From positions 2,542,001 through 2,606,000 of the forward strand of contig NZ_AP027922.1 in the NCBI RefSeq assembly GCF_030296835.1: a stretch of 64,000 nucleotides of DNA, written 5' to 3'. The DNA is from Pseudoalteromonas sp. MM1 (lineage in GTDB: Bacteria > Pseudomonadota > Gammaproteobacteria > Enterobacterales > Alteromonadaceae). A model generated the notes under the pieces. That model saw only the letters and a list, made by a program, of their open reading frames with translations, ran no database searches and was not told the DNA's origin. This document shows, in pieces, positions 46,178 through 53,569 of the stretch. Position numbers and translations under genes: made by a program. Position 1 is the first letter of the stretch. Each line of letters starts with the position of its first letter.

Positions 46178-46714
46178 TTATTTAGGAAGGTTGTTCACCT
46201 TTTTTTGCTCAAGCATTTCTTTCCAGTGCATAATTTCAGCGGGTAAAATAGGCGCTACACCATCAAAGCCCGCTACTTCAAGCATTTCTTCAATAGTTAT
46301 AATGCCTTTTTTGTTTTTAAACACACCGCGCACATACGCTATAGCGTGCAGGCCACGGGCAGAATGAAACTTTTGTTCAATATAAAAATACTTGTGATCC
46401 CACCCCACCAGCTTGGTACTAATGGTATAACGCTGCATAGGTTTAATATCGCGAATATAAGTGATGGCTGTGGCATTAACAATAGGGAACCAACGGCGTT
46501 TCATTACTTGTTTTAATAGGCCAATTCGCTCAATCATCCAGGTTCGCGACAAGTCCATCATAGCCAAATAACGCGAGTTTGTTAGGTGCAGGTTTATATC
46601 GCAGTCTGTTGGCAGCGCTTTATAATCAATATCTACCGTATCAAGTAACTGTTGATAGTCACGGTTGCGCTTAATTTTAAAAAATAATAAAAGAAGTCTA
46701 ATATATAAGTTCAC
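46178..46714 (-). CDS. Thioesterase-like protein (4HBT / THEM6-like hot-dog fold)
   Basis: 178 aa. N-terminal hydrophobic stretch MNLYIRLLLLFF, then YKALPTDCDINLHLTNSRYLAMMDLSR, the DxNxHxxNxxY pattern of the thioesterase superfamily 4HBT_2/THEM6 group, and ITYIRDIKPMQRYTISTKLVGWD. Acyl-CoA substrate unknown. ATG at 46714 faces the secreted-protein gene at 46818. Confidence 0.82.
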   Translation of the reverse strand: MNLYIRLLLLFFKIKRNRDYQQLLDTVDIDYKALPTDCDINLHLTNSRYLAMMDLSRTWMIERIGLLKQVMKRRWFPIVNATAITYIRDIKPMQRYTISTKLVGWDHKYFYIEQKFHSARGLHAIAYVRGVFKNKKGIITIEEMLEVAGFDGVAPILPAEIMHWKEMLEQKKVNNLPK

Positions 46715-46817
46715 GATAAGGTCTTACCAGTATAAAGTTAACTCAGTGTAACATAGCCACTTGTTAAGGCGAATGTTCTGTTTTAATCTCAAATTATAAA
46801 TATAAAAAAGCCATAGT

Positions 46818-47312
46818 ATGAAATATAAATTAGCGACACTTTTTACCATCAGTTTATTATGCATTAGCACCTGCGCACTGGCCGATTTTACTATTAAAGG
46901 CCCAGGCACAGTGACGTACCCAACGGGTGTAGAAAAAACATTTAATTTTGGCTTTGCATGGCAACAGCAACTTGGTAAATTTTCAATAGGTAGTAAAAGC
47001 TACGATATGTCGCAATTACCTAACTCATACTCGGTAGCAATTACTTTGGCTAAAGACGATAGCCAAGTGTGGGTACAAGAGTTTAACAATGGCTTTATTG
47101 AAGCGTTTGACTGGCAAATTGGCAAACACACTGTCTCTTTAAAAAAGCAGCAGTTTAAAGACCCTGTAAAAGGCAATTACGTGATTGAGCTCAATGGCCG
47201 CAGTTACTTTTTTACGCGTAATAACGCAAGCATAGTGATTAATTTTGATGAAAATGGCATAGAAACAATTGCCATTGATGGGGTTACTAAAAACATGGGC
47301 ACTAAAAACTAG
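46818..47312 (+). CDS. Small secreted protein of unknown function, 3' end inside repeat element A
   Basis: 164 aa. Signal peptide 1-22 (ending CALA), mature part beta-rich with alternating hydrophobic residues (ADFTIKGPGTVTYPTG...), no Cys in the mature part. Its TAG stop is built from the CTAG end of the 63-bp element A copy, so the last residues may have been changed by the insertion. Not recognised. Confidence 0.72.
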   Translation: MKYKLATLFTISLLCISTCALADFTIKGPGTVTYPTGVEKTFNFGFAWQQQLGKFSIGSKSYDMSQLPNSYSVAITLAKDDSQVWVQEFNNGFIEAFDWQIGKHTVSLKKQQFKDPVKGNYVIELNGRSYFFTRNNASIVINFDENGIETIAIDGVTKNMGTKN

Positions 47313-47371
47313 GGCCTGTTGACCTTTGCGGATTGAAATTTGTTCAACCATCAAAGAACAACACGCCCTAG
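47309..47371. mobile_element. Repeat element A, short copy (63 bp)
   Basis: CTAGGGCCTGTTGACC... to ...AACACGCCCTAG, an imperfect palindrome. It equals the ends of the 363-bp copy joined at TTCAA, lacking exactly 300 internal bases. It lies between convergent genes and could fold as a hairpin terminator. Confidence 0.85.
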
Positions 47372-47389
47372 CGCCCATTAAATCGGCTA

Positions 47390-48946
47390 TTAAACTTTAA
47401 CCGTTTTGCGATTAATACCGTAATCTCGTAGTTTATTTGCCACTGCGGTATGACTTAGCCCTAAACGCTTAGCTAATTGTCTTGAGCTTGGGTAAGCCGG
47501 ATACAATTTACGTAGCAAGGTTGCTTCAAAACGTTTTACAGCTTGATCTAACGACCCTTCAAAGTCTGACTCTAAATAACCTAAATCAGGGGTAAAGGTA
47601 GGCAATTGTAAATGCTCTACGCGTAGCTCACTATCATCAAGTAACGACACCGCCCGATAAATTGCATTTTCTAGCTGACGCACATTACCTGGCCACGGGT
47701 ACTCTTGTAAAAAGCGCAGGCACTCTTGCGATAAAAGCGGAATTGCATGGCCGTTTTGCTGTGCGTACTTTTGAATAAAGTGCTCAGCTAATGGACCTAC
47801 ATCCGCTTTACGATCTCTCAGTGGTGCAATCTCTAATGTGAGTACATTAATTCGATAGTATAAGTCTTCTCTAAATACGCCCTCTTGCACCATAGCCGGT
47901 AAATCTTTTTGTGTGGCTGCAATAATACGCACGTTTACTTTTACTTCGTTCTCGTCGCCTACTTTTCTGAATGTACCGTCTTGCAAAAAGCGCAGCAGCT
48001 TTGTTTGTAGCTGTGTAGACATTTCGCCTACTTCATCTAAAAACACAGTACCGCCATCTGCTTGCTCTAGTACCCCGCGTTTAGGTGCGGTGTTTTCTTC
48101 ATATCCGGCGTAACCAAATAGTTCAGATTCAGCCACATCATCAGGCAAAGATGCGCACGAAAGTGCAATAAACGGCTTAACCGAACGATTAGAGGCATAG
48201 TGGCACGCACGGGCAAGGAGCTCTTTACCTGTGCCAGTTTCTCCGGTTATTAAAATGGGGGCTTCTAGCTGTGACATTTTTCGTGCTTCGCGCACTACAC
48301 GGCGCATAGCAGTACTAAAGTTATGAATAGTTGCAAAGCTTTCTTGTCCATAACGCCTAAAGGCACTGACCTGCTGACCAAGACGGCTTTGCGATTTTAT
48401 ATTTATAACCGCACCAGCTAACACGTCACCTTCACCCCCTTGCGGGACGGCAATCGGTAAAATATCGGCTATAAAATCTTCACCGGCAACATCTACGCGG
48501 GTTGTTTGTCCAAGTACTTCTTTGCCTTCTAACCAACGCGTAAAGTTAAACCCTTTTAGTAGGTTATTAATATTGGCCCCTACCACTTCTTTTTCGCTCA
48601 ATTGTAGGTCTTTACAGGCGGCGTCGTTACACAAACGTACCCACCCTTTTGCGTCAATCGAGATAACGCCATCGGGAAGTGCACGCAGCAGTGTATTTAA
48701 TTCGTTATGCTCTCGCTCAGAGGGTAAAAAAGCGGTTGTGCGAACATCATGTACGCCATCAATCAAACGAATAGAAGGCATAATCTTTTGAAACTGCTCA
48801 AATTCAATTTCAGGAAAGCTTACATACATACGGCAATTTACAGAATCAACCTCAATCCCCTTTAGGTCAACATCGTAGTTAACTAAAATATTTAGGATCT
48901 CTTGGGCTATACCTACGCGGTCGGCACAATGAATATCTAGACGCAT
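47390..48946 (-). CDS. tyrR: Transcriptional regulator TyrR
   Basis: 518 aa, E. coli 513. ACT domain (1-75, MRLDIHCADRVGIAQEIL), PAS domain (about 80-190), AAA+ domain (about 205-430; Walker A ITGETGTGKELLAR, Walker B GTVFLDEVGEMS), and C-terminal HTH SSRQLAKRLGLSHTAVANKL. The sigma-54 contact loop GAFTGA is absent (YAGYEENTAPKRG instead), as in TyrR, which regulates sigma-70 promoters with aromatic amino acids as ligands. Two TyrR-like boxes lie upstream, suggesting autoregulation, and tyrP in this window has one too. Confidence 0.95.
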   Translation of the reverse strand: MRLDIHCADRVGIAQEILNILVNYDVDLKGIEVDSVNCRMYVSFPEIEFEQFQKIMPSIRLIDGVHDVRTTAFLPSEREHNELNTLLRALPDGVISIDAKGWVRLCNDAACKDLQLSEKEVVGANINNLLKGFNFTRWLEGKEVLGQTTRVDVAGEDFIADILPIAVPQGGEGDVLAGAVINIKSQSRLGQQVSAFRRYGQESFATIHNFSTAMRRVVREARKMSQLEAPILITGETGTGKELLARACHYASNRSVKPFIALSCASLPDDVAESELFGYAGYEENTAPKRGVLEQADGGTVFLDEVGEMSTQLQTKLLRFLQDGTFRKVGDENEVKVNVRIIAATQKDLPAMVQEGVFREDLYYRINVLTLEIAPLRDRKADVGPLAEHFIQKYAQQNGHAIPLLSQECLRFLQEYPWPGNVRQLENAIYRAVSLLDDSELRVEHLQLPTFTPDLGYLESDFEGSLDQAVKRFEATLLRKLYPAYPSSRQLAKRLGLSHTAVANKLRDYGINRKTVKV

Positions 48947-49015
48947 ACATCCTCGAATAAGGAAAAACTATATTAGCCGAATAATACGCTAACTCCGTTA
49001 TTCAATACAGTAAAT

Positions 49016-49033
49016 TGTAAACAAATTTGGACA
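49016..49033 (-). promoter_or_regulatory. Putative weak TyrR box upstream of tyrR (distal or proximal pair member)
   Basis: TGTAAA-N6-TGGACA on the plus strand, two mismatches in the right half. About 70 bases before the tyrR start. Confidence 0.4.
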
Positions 49034-49051
49034 AATCATCGTTTATATAGC

Positions 49052-49069
49052 TGTAAATTCATGTCTATG
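49052..49069 (-). promoter_or_regulatory. Putative weak TyrR box upstream of tyrR, second
   Basis: TGTAAA-N6-TCTATG, right half degenerate, but the 14-mer AGCTGTAAATTCAT around it is identical to that at the tyrP box (16741-16754 region). Centre is 36 bases from the other candidate box. Confidence 0.4.
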
Positions 49070-49104
49070 AACATCAAACTGTAATAACGAGTGGCTTAAA
49101 ACAA

Positions 49105-49130
49105 AAAACGCAGCGTGTTAGCTGCGTTTT
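49105..49130. terminator. Terminator after bcsG
   Basis: AAAACGCAGC / GCTGCGTTTT, 10-bp stem and 6-nt loop, with A/T runs on both sides; 26 bases past the bcsG stop. Confidence 0.88.
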
Positions 49131-49155
49131 AAAAAGGGGGAATACCTATATGCTA

Positions 49156-50736
49156 TTAGTTTTGCGGGTATGGGGTCCAGTCTCCGCCATCTAATTGAAT
49201 ATAAGGGCGTTTATTAACATACATCATTATTGTATCGGCGTTTTCAGCGACTTTAGGTGCACGAGGCAGCGAATCAACTAAGTCGGCAATATTGCCGTTA
49301 CCTGCAAAAAAGTTTGTGCTAAGCACGCCACTAATTAGCTCCGATAAACCAAAGTAACTTGTTGATTCGCTTACAAGCGTTTGTGAATAGCTTTGTACAT
49401 TTTTACCAATAAACTTAATCGCCACCGGAACAGATACAATACTTGGGCTTGGTATCTCACGCAGCCCTGCAAATTGTACTTTATCACCTTTTAATGCCGC
49501 GCCGTGTTCAGGTACTATCATCAGCATGACATTACGGCCACGTTTTTCTAAGTTTTTAATAAACCCGTTAATGTCGTTAAATAAGTTTTTATGTCTAATC
49601 GGGTAGCTTTCAAGGCTACTCATGCGGGGCTGATTCGCTAATTGATTGCCATCATGTAAACTAGTTGTATTATAATACATAGCGCATGGCGCACAGTCTT
49701 CACCTTTTTCATTTAGCCAAGCGTTAAGCACCGCACCATCTGAATAAATAGGTTTATCGTCAAAGCCATATTGAGCTACAGGTAAGTTAGTTATATCGTA
49801 AGGCGGCTCATCTATTTTGCCAAACCTTTTCACCAAACCTTTGAACTCATCGAAGTGGCCGTCGTGATTCATAACCACACTACTTTTGTAACCTATGTTT
49901 TCTAAATTCTTAAACAAGTGGCACTGTTCAGGCGCATTTTCAAATAAAGCTGTTTGACTTGTTTGACCACAACTTGCTCGTAGCAGGCGAATTGCAGCAG
50001 GTCCAGAGTAAGAAGTAGCCGAATTAAAATCAGAAAACACTACATCAAAATCGCTGTATAAATCATCAAGGCTAACACCTATGGTCTCTAAATCAGCCAC
50101 AGCCATCGAGCATATATTTAACACAATGACATCAAATAATTCGCCATTATATTGCTGAGGGAATTGGCTTGCTAACAAACTTTGCTGCTGATAAAACTCT
50201 TTTAATTGCTGATCAGGCGATTTTGCTTCTTGCGTTACCACCTGTGCTTGTAAACGAGGCGTCGCTGTTTGTACATTATTAGCCGCCACTGGCTGTGTAA
50301 TTAAATTATCCTCATTGTTTGTGCCCTGCCACGCTACAAACATAAGCCCAACAATAGTTACTGTGGTAAAGCGTATCCACTGTGAGCAATACCAAAAGCA
50401 CACAGTAATAACAAACAATGCTAATAGCATATCAACATTAATAACACGCGCCATGAGCTCTAAAAAATAGCCAAAGCTAAAGTCTTGTACGTTACCAGCT
50501 TGGCGAGTTAAACGGTCTATTGGCGGCAACCACGAATCTTTATAAAGTAAAACAATGGCCATTACCGCGCCTAACCAATGCTTGGCTTTATTTAATAAAG
50601 GGCGTGTGTAAGAAATAGCAAAAAAAGCAGCCAGTGCTGCATTTGCCAATAAGCCAAAGTCGATTACACCATAATAAAAAAGTGCAAACTTAACTAAAAA
50701 ATAGAGGTTCCACACCCCTAAGCCTGATAATTTCAC
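49156..50736 (-). CDS. bcsG: Cellulose phosphoethanolamine transferase BcsG
   Basis: 526 aa inner-membrane enzyme: about five helices in residues 1-135, a linker, then a periplasmic alkaline-phosphatase-fold domain (about 195-526). E. coli catalytic residues have counterparts: Cys209 (LNICSMA), nucleophile Ser244 (SATSYSGPA), Glu410 and His411 (VPEHGAAL). It adds phosphoethanolamine from phosphatidylethanolamine to cellulose. GTG start at 50736 shares its first G with the bcsF stop (TAGTG). Last gene of bcsE-F-G. Confidence 0.95.
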   Translation of the reverse strand: MKLSGLGVWNLYFLVKFALFYYGVIDFGLLANAALAAFFAISYTRPLLNKAKHWLGAVMAIVLLYKDSWLPPIDRLTRQAGNVQDFSFGYFLELMARVINVDMLLALFVITVCFWYCSQWIRFTTVTIVGLMFVAWQGTNNEDNLITQPVAANNVQTATPRLQAQVVTQEAKSPDQQLKEFYQQQSLLASQFPQQYNGELFDVIVLNICSMAVADLETIGVSLDDLYSDFDVVFSDFNSATSYSGPAAIRLLRASCGQTSQTALFENAPEQCHLFKNLENIGYKSSVVMNHDGHFDEFKGLVKRFGKIDEPPYDITNLPVAQYGFDDKPIYSDGAVLNAWLNEKGEDCAPCAMYYNTTSLHDGNQLANQPRMSSLESYPIRHKNLFNDINGFIKNLEKRGRNVMLMIVPEHGAALKGDKVQFAGLREIPSPSIVSVPVAIKFIGKNVQSYSQTLVSESTSYFGLSELISGVLSTNFFAGNGNIADLVDSLPRAPKVAENADTIMMYVNKRPYIQLDGGDWTPYPQN

Positions 50737-50909
50737 TATTTACCCTTCTTTATTCTATTAGGTTTGTAAGGTTCGAGTACTTCATGTTTAAACGTAAGCT
50801 GAGCATAATATTTTTTTATTTTTTTCAGTATCAACGACCCCGACATACATAAAAATACGCCAACTAGCATCGCTAAAATTGCTGTAATCAATAATTGATT
50901 AATACTCAT
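50736..50909 (-). CDS. bcsF: Cellulose biosynthesis protein BcsF
   Basis: 57 aa, too short for many gene callers. ATG at 50909 overlaps the bcsE stop (ATGA) and its TAG overlaps the bcsG GTG. One membrane helix (about 7-28, LITAILAMLVGVFLCMSGSL) then a basic cytoplasmic tail with a Tyr-Lys-Pro (EPYKPNRIKK) like the YVKP of E. coli BcsF. Known role: membrane anchor that recruits BcsE and supports BcsG. Confidence 0.88.
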   Translation of the reverse strand: MSINQLLITAILAMLVGVFLCMSGSLILKKIKKYYAQLTFKHEVLEPYKPNRIKKGK

Positions 50910-52528
50910 ACGTTACCCTTTATAGCCATTTTGAACGGCACGGCATCTGCGCGTTCGTTTTTAGTAAACTCGGGTGTTTCTAAATCAGCTGCAACACTTG
51001 CATCTATTTTGTGCGAAAATTTATAGCTGTCATTCTCTGTTAATTGGGCAGAGTAATCGGTTATATCTTGGCCCGCATAATAACGCCTAAGCTGCTTACA
51101 TTCTTGCTGAATATAAAAATGATCGGAAATAATATTTTGCTGCGCAAAAAAGTCGTTTGTTTCCAATTTAAACAAGTGCTTTATTGCATTGTTTACATCA
51201 TTTTCGCGACACGCATGTAAATACAAATACACCGTATTTTCTACCAAGCTAAATACATCACCTTCACGTTTGATATGAAATAAATGCAAAGGGTGGATGG
51301 GGTCAATCCGGGGTAAAAGCTCAAGTTTAACCAACACGCCGCTCACCCCTAAATTTACAGCAGAGTCACTATGAACTTCTACCTGTTTGGTAAAGTCCAT
51401 AAATGGTAGGTAGCCTTTAGAAAAAGTATTTTCAGTAAACTGAAGTACATGTTCAATAGAAGGCGGTAATGGTCTTGAAAATTGAAACCCTTGAATTGAC
51501 TGTACTTGTGAGAGCAACCTAGAAGGCTCTGAAAAACTATACAAAATAAGATTAACACCTAAGGTCAAAAATAAGCATTCATCTTGATGGCGGATCACGC
51601 CATCAACGTTTTGAATCACCAATTTAAGCCAGCGACCACAGTTTTTCCTCAGCTCAAAACATTGTTTAGCAAGCTGAGCTATATCAGTATAACGCGAGAC
51701 TGCAAACACCAATGTTGCCGCCTCTAATTTAGGGCCTTTTGAAAAAAGCGCATTGTTGTCTTTTATTATTTTATATTTTGCAGGAAGCTTGGTCCCTTCA
51801 GGAATAGCTCCTTGCACAATCCATACGTCATCTTCATCTGCAAATACACTCGATGTTGAGACTTGTTTTTCAGTAATGCTATCTTGCTGTACTTTAAAAC
51901 AGTCACTTTCAATCATTAACGGATACTGCACAGAAGCTATGACACCTGTACTGTGGTGCCAATAATCGTACTCTAGCACGCGCACTGTTGAATCATTCTC
52001 GACATATACTAGCCCGTCAAGGTCCGAATTTAACCGCCTTAATAAAAAGCGATAGTTAGTCACCTCAGGGCCTGAAACTAAAAATAAAACGGTCGCCTCT
52101 GATTGTGTACTAAATTTTTTATAGGCCTGAAGACTTTGAATCAGTTGTTTTTCATTTAATGAGGCTAAATCAGTCGTACTAAAGTGAACAATAACTAATG
52201 CTTTATTTAGGTGTTTATAAGCATTTAGCTCTTTAAAAGTACTGTTAATTATTTGTTGCTTTGGCCAGTCGCGCGTATCTGCAGAAAACCTAAACGGATG
52301 CACTTTATGGTGGTCATATGCCTGATTTAAAGCACCGCTAAAAGGACCTTCAAAAAATATTTCTATCTGAGAAGAAACAATATAAATATCAGAGGTTGAG
52401 GTCTTATTAATTGCATGTAATGCTAGTTCAGTAGCAAAATTGTCTAAAGGGGCTAAAATTGCATATAACGATGCAGGTTTTAGCTCTGCAGCAGAGGGCT
52501 GCAAGCCTGAAATGTTAAAGTTATGCAC
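50906..52528 (-). CDS. bcsE: Cellulose biosynthesis protein BcsE (c-di-GMP receptor)
   Basis: 540 aa cytosolic protein, E. coli 523. It has the REC-like and GIL domains. Both c-di-GMP contacts of the E. coli protein are visible: RxxD as RHQD (313-316, in VIRHQDECLF) and RxGD as REGD (421-424). Known role: binds dimeric c-di-GMP and docks on BcsF and BcsRQ to stimulate secretion. First gene of the leftward operon, 114 bases from bcsR on the other strand. Confidence 0.93.
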   Translation of the reverse strand: MHNFNISGLQPSAAELKPASLYAILAPLDNFATELALHAINKTSTSDIYIVSSQIEIFFEGPFSGALNQAYDHHKVHPFRFSADTRDWPKQQIINSTFKELNAYKHLNKALVIVHFSTTDLASLNEKQLIQSLQAYKKFSTQSEATVLFLVSGPEVTNYRFLLRRLNSDLDGLVYVENDSTVRVLEYDYWHHSTGVIASVQYPLMIESDCFKVQQDSITEKQVSTSSVFADEDDVWIVQGAIPEGTKLPAKYKIIKDNNALFSKGPKLEAATLVFAVSRYTDIAQLAKQCFELRKNCGRWLKLVIQNVDGVIRHQDECLFLTLGVNLILYSFSEPSRLLSQVQSIQGFQFSRPLPPSIEHVLQFTENTFSKGYLPFMDFTKQVEVHSDSAVNLGVSGVLVKLELLPRIDPIHPLHLFHIKREGDVFSLVENTVYLYLHACRENDVNNAIKHLFKLETNDFFAQQNIISDHFYIQQECKQLRRYYAGQDITDYSAQLTENDSYKFSHKIDASVAADLETPEFTKNERADAVPFKMAIKGNV

Positions 52529-52588
52529 TGAATTTAGCCTATAAAAAATACTTTTTTACTAGTTTTACCCGTTATTCTATATATAATA

Positions 52589-52601
52589 GACAAATATTGT
52601 C
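52589..52601. promoter_or_regulatory. Dyad in the bcsE-bcsR divergent promoter region
   Basis: GACAA-ATA-TTGTC, perfect 5-bp arms, just after TATAAT (52582-52587). The 114-base gap must hold both bcs promoters. A regulator site is possible; the evidence is weak. Confidence 0.35.
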
Positions 52602-52642
52602 CACTTTAAATAAAAATAATAAACTTTCGTACAAAGGTAACA

Positions 52643-52822
52643 ATGCACAATTTAACGACCAAAAGCTCTGAAACCTTAACATCAAATGACATTGAGAACC
52701 TTGCTCGACGTTTTGGTGGTAAGAGTGAAGATTACATTGAAATTGTTAATAAACAGAAGAATAAACAAACAATAAAGAAATATGCATTACTAAACGAAAT
52801 ACACCGTGTAGTAAATGCGTAA
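52643..52822 (+). CDS. bcsR: Cellulose biosynthesis protein BcsR
   Basis: 59 aa. Starts ATG at 52643 with ACAAAGGTAACA in front. The stretch SNDIENLARRFGGKSEDYIE aligns with E. coli BcsR (NDIVALKQAF...IDYADI), and the end KYALLNEI with its RWPLLAEF. BcsR pairs with BcsQ as a regulatory subcomplex needed for BcsA assembly. Short and easily missed; 31 bases before bcsQ. Confidence 0.88.
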   Translation: MHNLTTKSSETLTSNDIENLARRFGGKSEDYIEIVNKQKNKQTIKKYALLNEIHRVVNA

Positions 52823-52853
52823 GTAGTTATTAAAACGACAGGTAAATAACCCT

Positions 52854-53567
52854 TTGCAAAGAATTTTTTTAAAAGGCATTAAAGGCGGTACTGGCGCTAC
52901 CTCTATGGTTGCCAACTTAGCCTGCGTATTAAAAAAATCAGGCTCTGACGTAATTGCTGTAGATTTAGATTCTAAAAGCGACTTGGGTCTGCACTTTGGG
53001 CTACCCTGGCAATACAGTCAAGGTTGGAGTAATGAGGATCGCTTTGAAGAGGCTTTAGCGCACTTTCATCAAGATAGCGATGGCATTGTATTTTTACCCT
53101 TTGGTGATTCAAGTGTGAGTAATACAGCGTTATTTAGCCTTATTAACAATTGCAATAAGCTGGATTATAACAAAGATACTTGGCTCCTTTTTGATTGCCC
53201 AGCGCATATCAATATCACTGATTACCCACTAAATAAAAACGACATAGTAATTGAAATCGTTAATTGTGATGCTATTTGCCACAGCCTAATTTATAAAAAG
53301 CTACAAACGTTAAAGCATACTGATAATCAGTGGAAACACTTCTTTTTAGTTAATCGTTACAATTCTGCATCAACACTCGAATTTGATCTCTTTTCTTTGT
53401 GGCAATCGACTTTGCCACTTATGGCGCCTTTCTTTATAAATAGTGATGAAGTAATTAAAGAGTCCACAGCCTATAGAAATGTAGCGCTAAATTGTGCTCC
53501 CTACAGTGTTGCTAACGATGACTTTGAAACACTTGCCGGTTGGCTTGTAAGTAAATCGGCCTTGTAG
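52854..53567 (+). CDS. bcsQ: Cellulose biosynthesis protein BcsQ (SIMIBI/ParA-like)
   Basis: 237 aa from TTG at 52854, with ACAGGTAAATAACC upstream; no ATG is available that keeps the nucleotide-binding start. P-loop GIKGGTGATSMVANLA keeps the deviant signature Lys but lacks the usual GK, as E. coli BcsQ (GVRGGVGTTS) does; VDLDSKSDLGLHFGL and FDCPAH correspond to switch regions. It binds ATP with BcsR, is polar and is required for cellulose secretion. Two bases before bcsA. Confidence 0.92.
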   Translation: MQRIFLKGIKGGTGATSMVANLACVLKKSGSDVIAVDLDSKSDLGLHFGLPWQYSQGWSNEDRFEEALAHFHQDSDGIVFLPFGDSSVSNTALFSLINNCNKLDYNKDTWLLFDCPAHINITDYPLNKNDIVIEIVNCDAICHSLIYKKLQTLKHTDNQWKHFFLVNRYNSASTLEFDLFSLWQSTLPLMAPFFINSDEVIKESTAYRNVALNCAPYSVANDDFETLAGWLVSKSAL

Positions 53568-53569
53568 TT

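Noticed and set aside
47390..48946. NtrC-type sigma-54 activator
   Set aside because: The AAA+ domain lacks GAFTGA and the N-terminus has ACT and PAS domains, which identify TyrR, a sigma-70 regulator.
52854..53567. BcsQ as a broken ATPase because its P-loop lacks GKT
   Set aside because: E. coli BcsQ has the same deviation (GGVGTTS), so this is a family trait and not a defect.
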